DNA of 64,000 bases from Bacillus sp. SM2101 (GTDB lineage: Bacteria > Bacillota > Bacilli > Bacillales > SM2101). The DNA lies in NCBI RefSeq assembly GCF_018588585.1, contig NZ_JAEUFG010000001.1, forward strand, positions 186,001 through 250,000, given 5' to 3'. Both the position numbers and the translations under genes were made by a program. Each line of letters begins with the position of its first letter. Within the stretch, counting starts at the first letter, position 1. Shown piece after piece: positions 57,863 to 64,000 of the stretch. Below the pieces are notes generated by a model. It was not told the DNA's origin. It did no database searches and saw nothing but the letters and a program-made list of their open reading frames with translations.

Positions 57863-58264
57863 TTAAAGTTCTTCTATTTCAGTCTCTTGTGTTGGGTTAT
57901 CAAATTGAACTCCTACTACGTGAATGTTAACTTCATCAACATCCAAAGCAGTCATATTCAATAGTGTCTGACGCACGTTGTCTTGTACTTGATGAGCTAT
58001 ACTCGGGATCGAAACTCCAAACTTCACCATACAGTACACGTCTATTGAAACACCCTCTTCAGTGAGTTCAACCTTAACACCTTTACCATGATTTTTTATA
58101 CCTAGCCTCTCAACTACTCCAGAAGCAAAGTTTCCTCGCATTTGTGCAATACCCTCAATCTCAGATGCAGCTATGCCTGCTATAACCTCAATTACTTCAG
58201 GAGCAATTTCGATTTTCCCTAAACTATTATTCCCTTGGTTCATTTCTAATAAGTTGCTTTCCAT
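57863..58264 (-). CDS. yqhY: Asp23/Gls24 family protein (YqhY)
   Basis: A 133-residue Asp23 envelope-stress family protein. It has GKIEIAPEVIEVIAGIAASEIEGIA near the start (given as residues 16-40), VDVYCMVKFGVSIPSIAHQVQ in the centre with Ile for the first Val, and VDEVNIHVVGVQF near residue 108. In Bacillus yqhY sits after accBC, and work there links it to control of acetyl-CoA carboxylase and lipid synthesis. It lies 21 bases after accC, so it is in the acc operon. Confidence 0.9.
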   Translation of the reverse strand: MESNLLEMNQGNNSLGKIEIAPEVIEVIAGIAASEIEGIAQMRGNFASGVVERLGIKNHGKGVKVELTEEGVSIDVYCMVKFGVSIPSIAHQVQDNVRQTLLNMTALDVDEVNIHVVGVQFDNPTQETEIEEL

Positions 58265-58285
58265 TTTAATACACCTCCTATATTT

Positions 58286-59641
58286 TTATTTATTGCCCAT
58301 TACATCATATAATTCAAGAAATTTAGTATTAAAATTTCCTTCTACAAATTTTTCATGTTCTAACAAATTCATATGAAAAGGTATAGTTGTATGAACTCCT
58401 TCGATTACAAATTCCTTTAATGCCCTTTTCATTCTATCAATTGCTTCATCTCTAGTTTTTCCATAGGTAATTAATTTTGCTATCATTGAGTCATAATATG
58501 GTGGAATCATATACCCAGGATATGCTGCCGAATCTACACGAACCCCGTAGCCTCCTGGCGGTAAGTACATATTAATTCTTCCAGGTGAAGGCATAAAGTT
58601 CTTCTCAGGATTTTCTGCATTTATCCTACATTCAATTGACCATCCAGTATATGTAATGTCTTCTTGAGTGTATGCTAGCTTTTCTCCAGAAGCTACACGG
58701 ATTTGTTCTTTTATTAAATCAACTCCTGTTACCATCTCTGTAACTGGATGCTCAACTTGAATCCTCGTATTCATTTCCATGAAGTAGAACGCGTTTTCGT
58801 TATAGTCAAAAATAAACTCTACCGTTCCTGCTCCTGAATAGTTTACAGCTGCAGCCGCTTTAACTGCTGCACTTCCCATTCGTTCACGTATTTCTTCATT
58901 TAGTGCAGGTGACGGTGTTTCCTCTACAAGCTTTTGGAGACGACGTTGAATCGAACAATCACGTTCACCTAAATGAATGACATTTCCATAGTTATCGGCT
59001 AATACTTGAATCTCTACATGACGAAAATCTTGAACATATTTTTCAATATAAACTCCAGGATTCCCAAACGCAGTAGCTGCCTCTTGTTGAGTAATGTTGA
59101 TACCATTTATTAATTCTTGTTCATCTTCTGCGACACGAATGCCTTTTCCTCCACCACCCGCTGTCGCTTTGATAATAACAGGATATCCAATGTCGTTAGC
59201 TAATCGTACTGCTTCATCCGTACTATTAATTATACCTTGGGACCCAGGTACAATTGGAACATCAGCTTCCTTCATAGTCTCTCTAGCTACATCCTTAGTA
59301 CCCATTTTGTTGATCGCTTCTGGGCTTGGACCAACAAATGTAATATTACATTCCCTGCATAGATCTGCGAAATCTGCATTTTCAGCTAAAAAACCGTAGC
59401 CAGGATGAATAGCATCACTACCTGTAAGTGTTGCTACACTAATAATATTTGTAAAATTTAAATAGCTATCTTTTGACGCGGTAGGTCCAATACAATAAGC
59501 CTCGTCTGCCATTTGTACATGTAATGCGTCACGGTCAGCCTCAGAAAATACTGCAACAGTTTCTATTCCCAACTCTGTACATGCTCGAATGATGCGTACA
59601 GCAATTTCACCCCTGTTTGCAATTAATAATTTTTTTATCAT
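58286..59641 (-). CDS. accC: Acetyl-CoA carboxylase, biotin carboxylase subunit
   Basis: A 451-residue ATP-grasp enzyme that carboxylates the biotin of Acc[19 protein letters not shown] is the N-terminal motif, [14 protein letters not shown] near residue 157 the ATP-binding glycine loop, and [21 protein letters not shown] near 287 the catalytic block. It feeds fatty-acid synthesis. It lies 55 bp after accB. A second carboxylase using it (with the mmdA product) is possible but not shown. Confidence 0.97.
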   Translation of the reverse strand: MIKKLLIANRGEIAVRIIRACTELGIETVAVFSEADRDALHVQMADEAYCIGPTASKDSYLNFTNIISVATLTGSDAIHPGYGFLAENADFADLCRECNITFVGPSPEAINKMGTKDVARETMKEADVPIVPGSQGIINSTDEAVRLANDIGYPVIIKATAGGGGKGIRVAEDEQELINGINITQQEAATAFGNPGVYIEKYVQDFRHVEIQVLADNYGNVIHLGERDCSIQRRLQKLVEETPSPALNEEIRERMGSAAVKAAAAVNYSGAGTVEFIFDYNENAFYFMEMNTRIQVEHPVTEMVTGVDLIKEQIRVASGEKLAYTQEDITYTGWSIECRINAENPEKNFMPSPGRINMYLPPGGYGVRVDSAAYPGYMIPPYYDSMIAKLITYGKTRDEAIDRMKRALKEFVIEGVHTTIPFHMNLLEHEKFVEGNFNTKFLELYDVMGNK

Positions 59642-59696
59642 TCGTCATTCTCTCCTGTTCTACTCCATCCTCTTTGTTCTCTTATTGAAAACTCAC

Positions 59697-60215
59697 TTAC
59701 ACAGGCTTCACAAGGAACAAGGGCTGACCATATTCTACAAGTTGGCCATCTTCTGCAAGAATGTCTACGATTTCTCCTTTTACTTCTGCTTCAATTTCAT
59801 TAAATAACTTCATTGCCTCTACAATACAAACTACTGTGTTGTTTTGCACACTATCACCTACTGAAACGTATTTGTCACTATCAGGTGATGGAGCAGCATA
59901 AAAAGTTCCAACCATTGGAGAAGTAATCTTATGTAAATCTGTATGTTCTTCAATATCTTTTCTTTCTTTTTCCACGCGTTCGTTACTGCTTTCAGCGGTA
60001 ACTTCTGACACCGGACTTGAACTTAGTTCAGTTGTTGGTGCAACAGGTTGATGCTTTTGCGCTTCCTCAACAGCAATGTTACTAATGATTTGTTTAGTAA
60101 CGGTCCCTTGTTTTTTCATTTTAATTTTTGAACCTTCATTCTCATAAACAAATTCGTCAATATTTGATTGGTCAACTAGTTTAATTAATTCTCGAATCTC
60201 TTGAATTTTCAACAT
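59697..60215 (-). CDS. accB: Acetyl-CoA carboxylase, biotin carboxyl carrier protein
   Basis: A 172-residue BCCP. The N-terminal helix [19 protein letters not shown] is followed by a long Pro/Ser/Glu-rich linker and a C-terminal biotinyl domain with the biotin Lys in [12 protein letters not shown] near residue 137. [13 protein letters not shown] near 101 opens that domain. The ATG follows AAGGAG by eight bases. It starts the acc operon, after the spoIIIA terminator. Confidence 0.96.
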   Translation of the reverse strand: MLKIQEIRELIKLVDQSNIDEFVYENEGSKIKMKKQGTVTKQIISNIAVEEAQKHQPVAPTTELSSSPVSEVTAESSNERVEKERKDIEEHTDLHKITSPMVGTFYAAPSPDSDKYVSVGDSVQNNTVVCIVEAMKLFNEIEAEVKGEIVDILAEDGQLVEYGQPLFLVKPV

Positions 60216-60350
60216 ATGAGCACTCCTTATTTAACTTATACTTGTTTCTAGTATCTCATACCATCATCATACGATAGACACCTATTTCAATTCAACAGTT
60301 TAACAACATTCGTATAAAAATTATTCTACACTATTTTCTTTAAAGTACGT

Positions 60351-60390
60351 AAAAACCCAGCTGGCGCTTATGCCGGCTGGGTTAAAAAAT
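60351..60390 (-). terminator. Terminator of the spoIIIA operon
   Basis: AACCCAGCCGGC and GCCAGCTGGGTT form a strong stem with a six-base loop and a run of T on the minus strand. It separates spoIIIAH from accB. Confidence 0.88.
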
Positions 60391-60453
60391 ATTTTTCCAC
60401 TTACATTTATATTACCTTTACAAATACTATCAATCAGTTACCTATGATGTTTT

Positions 60454-61026
60454 TTATGGATTGTGCTTAACTAGCACATCTTTCCTTTCTTGAAATTCCT
60501 CATTCACCTTCTTGATGATCGCATTAGCCTCGCTCGCAGATAAAGCTTCTGCCTGCACAGTTACTTCCACATTATTTCCATTTGTCTCAACAAGTGCAGC
60601 AACATAGCCCATGGACTCAATTAACACTTCTAATGTATCTTCTTTTGCACTTAATGTTTCAAGTTCCTCAAGTTTACTTGCTGCCTCGTTAATTTGAGCA
60701 ATCGTGGCAGTTTTTGAAGCTGCAATGTCTTGTAATTTCTCCATCTCTTTACTTCTTATATCTTGTAGCTGCATGCGTTTTGCTATAATCCAATCGTCAG
60801 CAGACAAAGTAAGAGAATCTTCTTCCAATCCTTCTACCATATCGCTCATACTTCCTTGTTCACTAATTTCTACTACAGTTCCAGATTGTTCTTCTTCTAC
60901 CATCTCTTGATTAATAAAAGCTAAATCATTTCTCGTTCCGCCATCACTAGTAATATAATATACAGATAATATTAGAACCAAAGCCACCATCGTTAACAAC
61001 CATACAGTTTGTTTTTTTAAAAGCAT
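60454..61026 (-). CDS. spoIIIAH: Stage III sporulation protein AH
   Basis: A 190-residue mother-cell membrane protein. One N-terminal transmembrane segment (about residues 6-26) is followed by an acidic extracellular linker and a ring-forming domain (from about residue 85; WIIAKRMQLQDIRSKEMEKL starts it). SpoIIIAH interacts across the two membranes with forespore SpoIIQ to form the channel that feeds the forespore. Last gene of the operon, before the terminator. Confidence 0.94.
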   Translation of the reverse strand: MLLKKQTVWLLTMVALVLILSVYYITSDGGTRNDLAFINQEMVEEEQSGTVVEISEQGSMSDMVEGLEEDSLTLSADDWIIAKRMQLQDIRSKEMEKLQDIAASKTATIAQINEAASKLEELETLSAKEDTLEVLIESMGYVAALVETNGNNVEVTVQAEALSASEANAIIKKVNEEFQERKDVLVKHNP

Positions 61027-61030
61027 CTAC

Positions 61031-61684
61031 TCATTCCCCCTCAGATTTTTTCGGCAATACTTCTACTCTATGACTAGGTACATCTAACAATTTTATAACT
61101 GCATCCTTCACCCTTTTTTTAGCTTGCATATCTTCTAACTTCGCAACTACTAGAACCCCACGAACTTTAGGCTTTTTCGTTGTTAAAACAATAGGTGTCT
61201 CCTTCTCACCGTCTCGTATAATTATGGCTTGTTCATCAACAGACCAATCTTCTACTTCTCTTTTTCCACCTTCTCTATCAGTCTCTTTTGTCGTTTGGGT
61301 CGATGTTGTAGTGCTTTTCTCTAGCACATTTATTTCAGTTGAGTCTAAGTTAACACTAACTGCTACATCTCCTACACCCTCTACCTGTTCTAATAGATCC
61401 TTTAATTGATTTTCATAGTTCGTCTCATAATCACTCATTGATTCATCTTGCGTATTTTTCGCGCCAAAAACAGGTGTATCCTTTTGCTCTTCAGTTAACA
61501 AAGATGGATTCGTATATGAAGCTTCTTCACTAGGAAACATCACATTATTTAATAGTATTAAAACGACACCCAATACTAACAATATAAGTACATATATATA
61601 CTTAGATTTTGTTTTATCATTGCTACCATTATTTTTTGAAAGGAAGTTTTGTATCCATTGTATAAACCCTCTATTTTTCTCCAC
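61031..61684 (-). CDS. spoIIIAG: Stage III sporulation protein AG
   Basis: A 217-residue protein with one transmembrane segment (about residues 27-46; YIYVLILLVLGVVLILLNNV) and a ring-forming extracellular domain with a Thr-rich insertion (EKSTTTSTQTTKETDREGG near residue 121) typical of SpoIIIAG, which builds a large beta-triangle ring in the SpoIIIA-SpoIIQ channel. GVLVVAKLEDMQAKKRVKDA near 179 is the conserved end. It lies four bases before spoIIIAH. Confidence 0.95.
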   Translation of the reverse strand: MEKNRGFIQWIQNFLSKNNGSNDKTKSKYIYVLILLVLGVVLILLNNVMFPSEEASYTNPSLLTEEQKDTPVFGAKNTQDESMSDYETNYENQLKDLLEQVEGVGDVAVSVNLDSTEINVLEKSTTTSTQTTKETDREGGKREVEDWSVDEQAIIIRDGEKETPIVLTTKKPKVRGVLVVAKLEDMQAKKRVKDAVIKLLDVPSHRVEVLPKKSEGE

Positions 61685-61687
61685 TTG

Positions 61688-62293
61688 TTAACTACTCCCC
61701 CCTTCCATTTGTACATGTATGAGTTCTGAATCAATTTCCCATGCGTCCGATAAATGCTTAGAAATATCTTGTTCTGCTACTGACTTGTTATTTTTCTTCA
61801 TTGGTTGGGAGGTATTTATACTAATTGATTTCACAACTGGAACTGTAACTCCATCTGCATGATATTTTGTCACCATCACTTCGACTCCGGTTACTGTGTC
61901 ATCAGTAAGAAAGATTTCTATATCTTGAATCATGTATCCATACGTTTCTATCAACTCCTCTTCCACATCTTCTTTCATTTGGACAGCCGTTTGTTCTAAA
62001 ATATATGCACGATGTGATGCTTGTATTTCTTTTTTCTTCATTTCAATTTCATTTTCTAACATTTCTTCTTGAAACTCTGATTTTGTATTCATTGATGAAA
62101 AGATTTGGTCGATGTCTGTTGACAGTAGTTGAAGAAGTGGGGTAATTATAATTGTAATTAATAATAAACCAGTGACCATTTTGACATATTTTTGTATGCT
62201 AGTATCCGGAATTAATAAATCTATGACTGTTGCAAGAAGAAGAAACAAGATGACATTTGTAATCCATTCAAGCAAAAACTCCACATCATTCAC
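61688..62293 (-). CDS. spoIIIAF: Stage III sporulation protein AF
   Basis: A 201-residue protein with two N-terminal transmembrane segments (about residues 9-28 and 34-57), a charged coiled-coil stretch (about 75-105) and a C-terminal soluble ring-like domain. LEWITNVILFLLLATVIDLL opens it. Part of the SpoIIIA secretion-like complex. It lies between spoIIIAE and spoIIIAG in the usual operon order. Confidence 0.93.
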   Translation of the reverse strand: MNDVEFLLEWITNVILFLLLATVIDLLIPDTSIQKYVKMVTGLLLITIIITPLLQLLSTDIDQIFSSMNTKSEFQEEMLENEIEMKKKEIQASHRAYILEQTAVQMKEDVEEELIETYGYMIQDIEIFLTDDTVTGVEVMVTKYHADGVTVPVVKSISINTSQPMKKNNKSVAEQDISKHLSDAWEIDSELIHVQMEGGSS

Positions 62294-62311
62294 CTCATCA
62301 GCTATAAAAAA

Positions 62312-63484
62312 CTACCTCACCATCATAGTCATATTTCCAACTGCAATAATTACTGTAATACTTAGAAAAAACATAAGTGATACGATTGCTAAAGCAGCAA
62401 AAATATAGATAATACTTTTGCTAATAATATCTAAGCAATCTATAACAGGACCACCGCCAATAGGTTGTATCAAAGCTGCAGTCAATTTATAAATAACTGC
62501 TATTGATAATATTTTCAGCGCTGGGAATACCGCAATTAATAACAATATTGCTACTCCAACTATACCGACAGTGTTTTTTAATAGTAAAGATGCACTTATG
62601 ACTGTATCAGTCGTTTCAGTGAAGATCCGACCAATGACAGGGACAAAATTGTTTGTTACAAATTTAGCAGTACGAATAGTGATTCCATCTGTCACCGCAG
62701 AGGATGATCCTTGAACTGAAATAACGCCTAGAAATACAGTTAAAAAAGTACCGAGCAAGCCAATGCTTATACTTTTTAATAATTGAGCCAATTGCGTTAC
62801 TTTATAATGGTCAGTTAGTGTACTTACAATACTTAATAATGCAGATAAGAATAATAGGGGTAGCACAATATAATTTATTAGTAAACCACTTGTGTTCATC
62901 AAAAAAAGAATGATCGGATGAAAAAAAGCAGCTGAGATAATGCCCCCAGAAGTAGCAATTAGTGCTAGTAAAAGCGGAATTAACGCAATCATGAAATTCG
63001 TCATGATTTCTATTGCCTCTTTCGTAAATTGGATAACAATATGAAAGCTGTTTAAAGCAATGATGATTAGCACCATATATACGAGAGCATAAGCCACTTT
63101 ACTAACCGTTTGCTGTTCAAAAGCATTTTGAACTGTTTGCAAAAACATACTTAAGATTGTTAGCATTAGTAAAGTTCCTAATAGTTTTCCATTTGCGGCA
63201 AGTTCGTAAAATAAAAATTTTACTAACCCCATTAACCACTGTTGAATTGAGAATTCTTTCTCACCACGAACAAAATCAAAAAAACTGCCTTTTTGGCTTT
63301 CTGGTAAAAAGCCACCATACTTCGTCACTATTTCATCCCAAAACTGTTTAATTTCTTCAATCCCAAGTGCCTCCAACTGTTGATCAACAAAATCTTGTTG
63401 AGGGGAAGAAGCTTGTACATTATTCGGAAAGAAAAAAAACAAAAACAAAGCTGAAGCGCAAAATATTAAACATAGTTGCTTCAA
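62312..63484 (-). CDS. spoIIIAE: Stage III sporulation protein AE
   Basis: A 390-residue polytopic membrane protein with a signal peptide (to about residue 26) and about eight transmembrane segments. IGGGPVIDCLDIISKSIIYI near residue 340 and FVTNNFVPVIGRIFTETTDTV near 277 are characteristic. It forms the membrane core of the SpoIIIA channel. The start is a TTG seven bases after AGGAGGT. Full length. Confidence 0.95.
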   Translation of the reverse strand: MKQLCLIFCASALFLFFFFPNNVQASSPQQDFVDQQLEALGIEEIKQFWDEIVTKYGGFLPESQKGSFFDFVRGEKEFSIQQWLMGLVKFLFYELAANGKLLGTLLMLTILSMFLQTVQNAFEQQTVSKVAYALVYMVLIIIALNSFHIVIQFTKEAIEIMTNFMIALIPLLLALIATSGGIISAAFFHPIILFLMNTSGLLINYIVLPLLFLSALLSIVSTLTDHYKVTQLAQLLKSISIGLLGTFLTVFLGVISVQGSSSAVTDGITIRTAKFVTNNFVPVIGRIFTETTDTVISASLLLKNTVGIVGVAILLLIAVFPALKILSIAVIYKLTAALIQPIGGGPVIDCLDIISKSIIYIFAALAIVSLMFFLSITVIIAVGNMTMMVR

Positions 63485-63564
63485 TTTGTTTACCTCCTAC
63501 ACAAAGTGAACTCTTCTAGAACATTAGCATGCAAGGTATTTAATTTCCCCTCTATCCATATGTT

Positions 63565-63957
63565 TCATATTGATGGGATTAATCTTATGATCGTTTCAAT
63601 GATGACAGTTAAAATAGGGATAGCCATCGTTAAAATTAAAATTTTGCCGGCTAATTCTATCTTAGTAGCAATTGCTCCTTGACCTGCATCTTTAGTAATC
63701 TGCGCACCAAATTCTGCTATATATGCAATTCCAATAATCTTCATGATCGTTTCGATGTATACCATATTCACATTAGCATTCACAGCTATTTTTTCTATCA
63801 TTCGAATAACTTCATAGATTTGATCTATTAGAAATAGAAAAATAATACAGCTCACAAACACAACTAGTAAAAATGCAAATGATGGTTTTTGTTCATTGAC
63901 AATCATCGCTAAGAACGTAGCAATCAAACCAATACCAACAATTTGAACAATCTCAAT
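63565..63957 (-). CDS. spoIIIAD: Stage III sporulation protein AD (apparent ATT start)
   Basis: A polytopic membrane protein of about 130 residues, part of the SpoIIIA complex. AIAINANVNMVYIETIMKIIG near the middle (first residues here read KIAVNANVN) and EFGAQITKDAGQGAIATKIELAGK near residue 90 are diagnostic. The conserved N-terminus IEIVQIVGIGLIATFLAM lies upstream of the first usual start codon (TTG at 63927). An in-frame TAA lies just before it, so the only suitable start is an ATT at 63957, nine bases after GAGG. Otherwise the first ten residues would be lost. Confidence 0.85.
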   Translation of the reverse strand: MEIVQIVGIGLIATFLAMIVNEQKPSFAFLLVVFVSCIIFLFLIDQIYEVIRMIEKIAVNANVNMVYIETIMKIIGIAYIAEFGAQITKDAGQGAIATKIELAGKILILTMAIPILTVIIETIIRLIPSI

Positions 63958-63972
63958 GACTAAACACCTCGC

Positions 63973-64000
63973 TTACCCTTGAAACAAAAAGACTGACTTA
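63973..64000 (-). CDS. spoIIIAC: Stage III sporulation protein AC, C-terminal end (partial)
   Basis: Only eight codons and the stop are in the window: KSVFLFQG, the conserved C-terminus of SpoIIIAC, a small two-helix membrane protein of the same complex. The rest lies beyond the window end. The stop is 15 bases before the spoIIIAD start. Confidence 0.8.

Noticed and set aside
1-64000. CRISPR arrays, tRNA or rRNA genes, IS elements and prophage genes.
   Set aside because: None was seen: no regularly spaced repeats, no transposase or integrase frames, and no tRNA-like sequence recognised by eye.

Overview
The window is a chromosomal stretch of a low-GC, endospore-forming Bacillaceae bacterium. 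Gene content and order follow the Bacillus subtilis yqj/yqi/bkd/spo0A/recN/dxs/acc/spoIIIA segment. Spo0A, SpoIVB and six SpoIIIA proteins show that it sporulates. An OLE RNA with its OapA gene points to the extremophile or anaerobe-related Bacillaceae that carry this RNA (for example relatives of B. halodurans). There are no tRNA, rRNA, phage, IS or CRISPR loci.

Layout. 1-13.6 kb: end of zwf, a cyclase-family hydrolase, rpiA, a CoA-disulfide reductase-like flavoprotein, an alpha/beta hydrolase, gndA, DNA polymerase IV, a CheW-like protein, a PepT-like peptidase, a propionyl/methylmalonyl-CoA carboxyltransferase (yqjD-like), methylmalonyl-CoA epimerase, the 31-residue Prli42, an L,D-transpeptidase and a YqjA-like exporter. 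13.7-25.3 kb is an accessory block: MhqN-like nitroreductase behind a long palindromic operator, a secreted neutral ceramidase, a lipoprotein, a DinB-fold protein, TrhA, an APC permease divergent from a LysR regulator, a GNAT protein and an amino-acid ABC transporter. 25.3-31.3 kb: brxB, meaB, mutB, mutA. 31.7-42.2 kb: the branched-chain keto-acid operon ptb-bcd-buk-lpdV-bkdAA-bkdAB-bkdB, with a sigma-54 promoter before ptb and the activator bkdR upstream. 42.5-49.9 kb: yqzF, yycC, a FapA/DUF342 protein, spo0A, spoIVB, recN, argR. 50.3-57.2 kb: tlyA, dxs, oapA, OLE RNA, ispA, xseB, xseA, nusB. 57.9-64 kb: asp23/yqhY, accC, accB and spoIIIAH to spoIIIAC (the last cut by the window end).

How the parts work together. 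The bkd operon turns leucine, isoleucine and valine into branched acyl-CoAs. Isoleucine and valine yield propionyl-CoA, which the carboxyltransferase, epimerase and MutAB/MeaB can convert to succinyl-CoA. zwf, gndA and rpiA form the oxidative pentose phosphate arm. accBC feeds fatty-acid synthesis, and dxs and ispA feed isoprenoid synthesis.

Most striking is the OLE RNA, about 590 nt on the minus strand near 53700-54292. It fills the gap between ispA and oapA, has its own sigma-A-like promoter, and its two ends can pair. It is a known but functionally poorly understood large RNA. Other points of interest are a dispersed palindromic repeat family (four copies, one of which supplies the 3' end of a GNAT gene), a tandem intergenic repeat near 9.2-9.4 kb, an apparent AUU start for spoIIIAD, and the absence of folD from its usual place between nusB and xseA.
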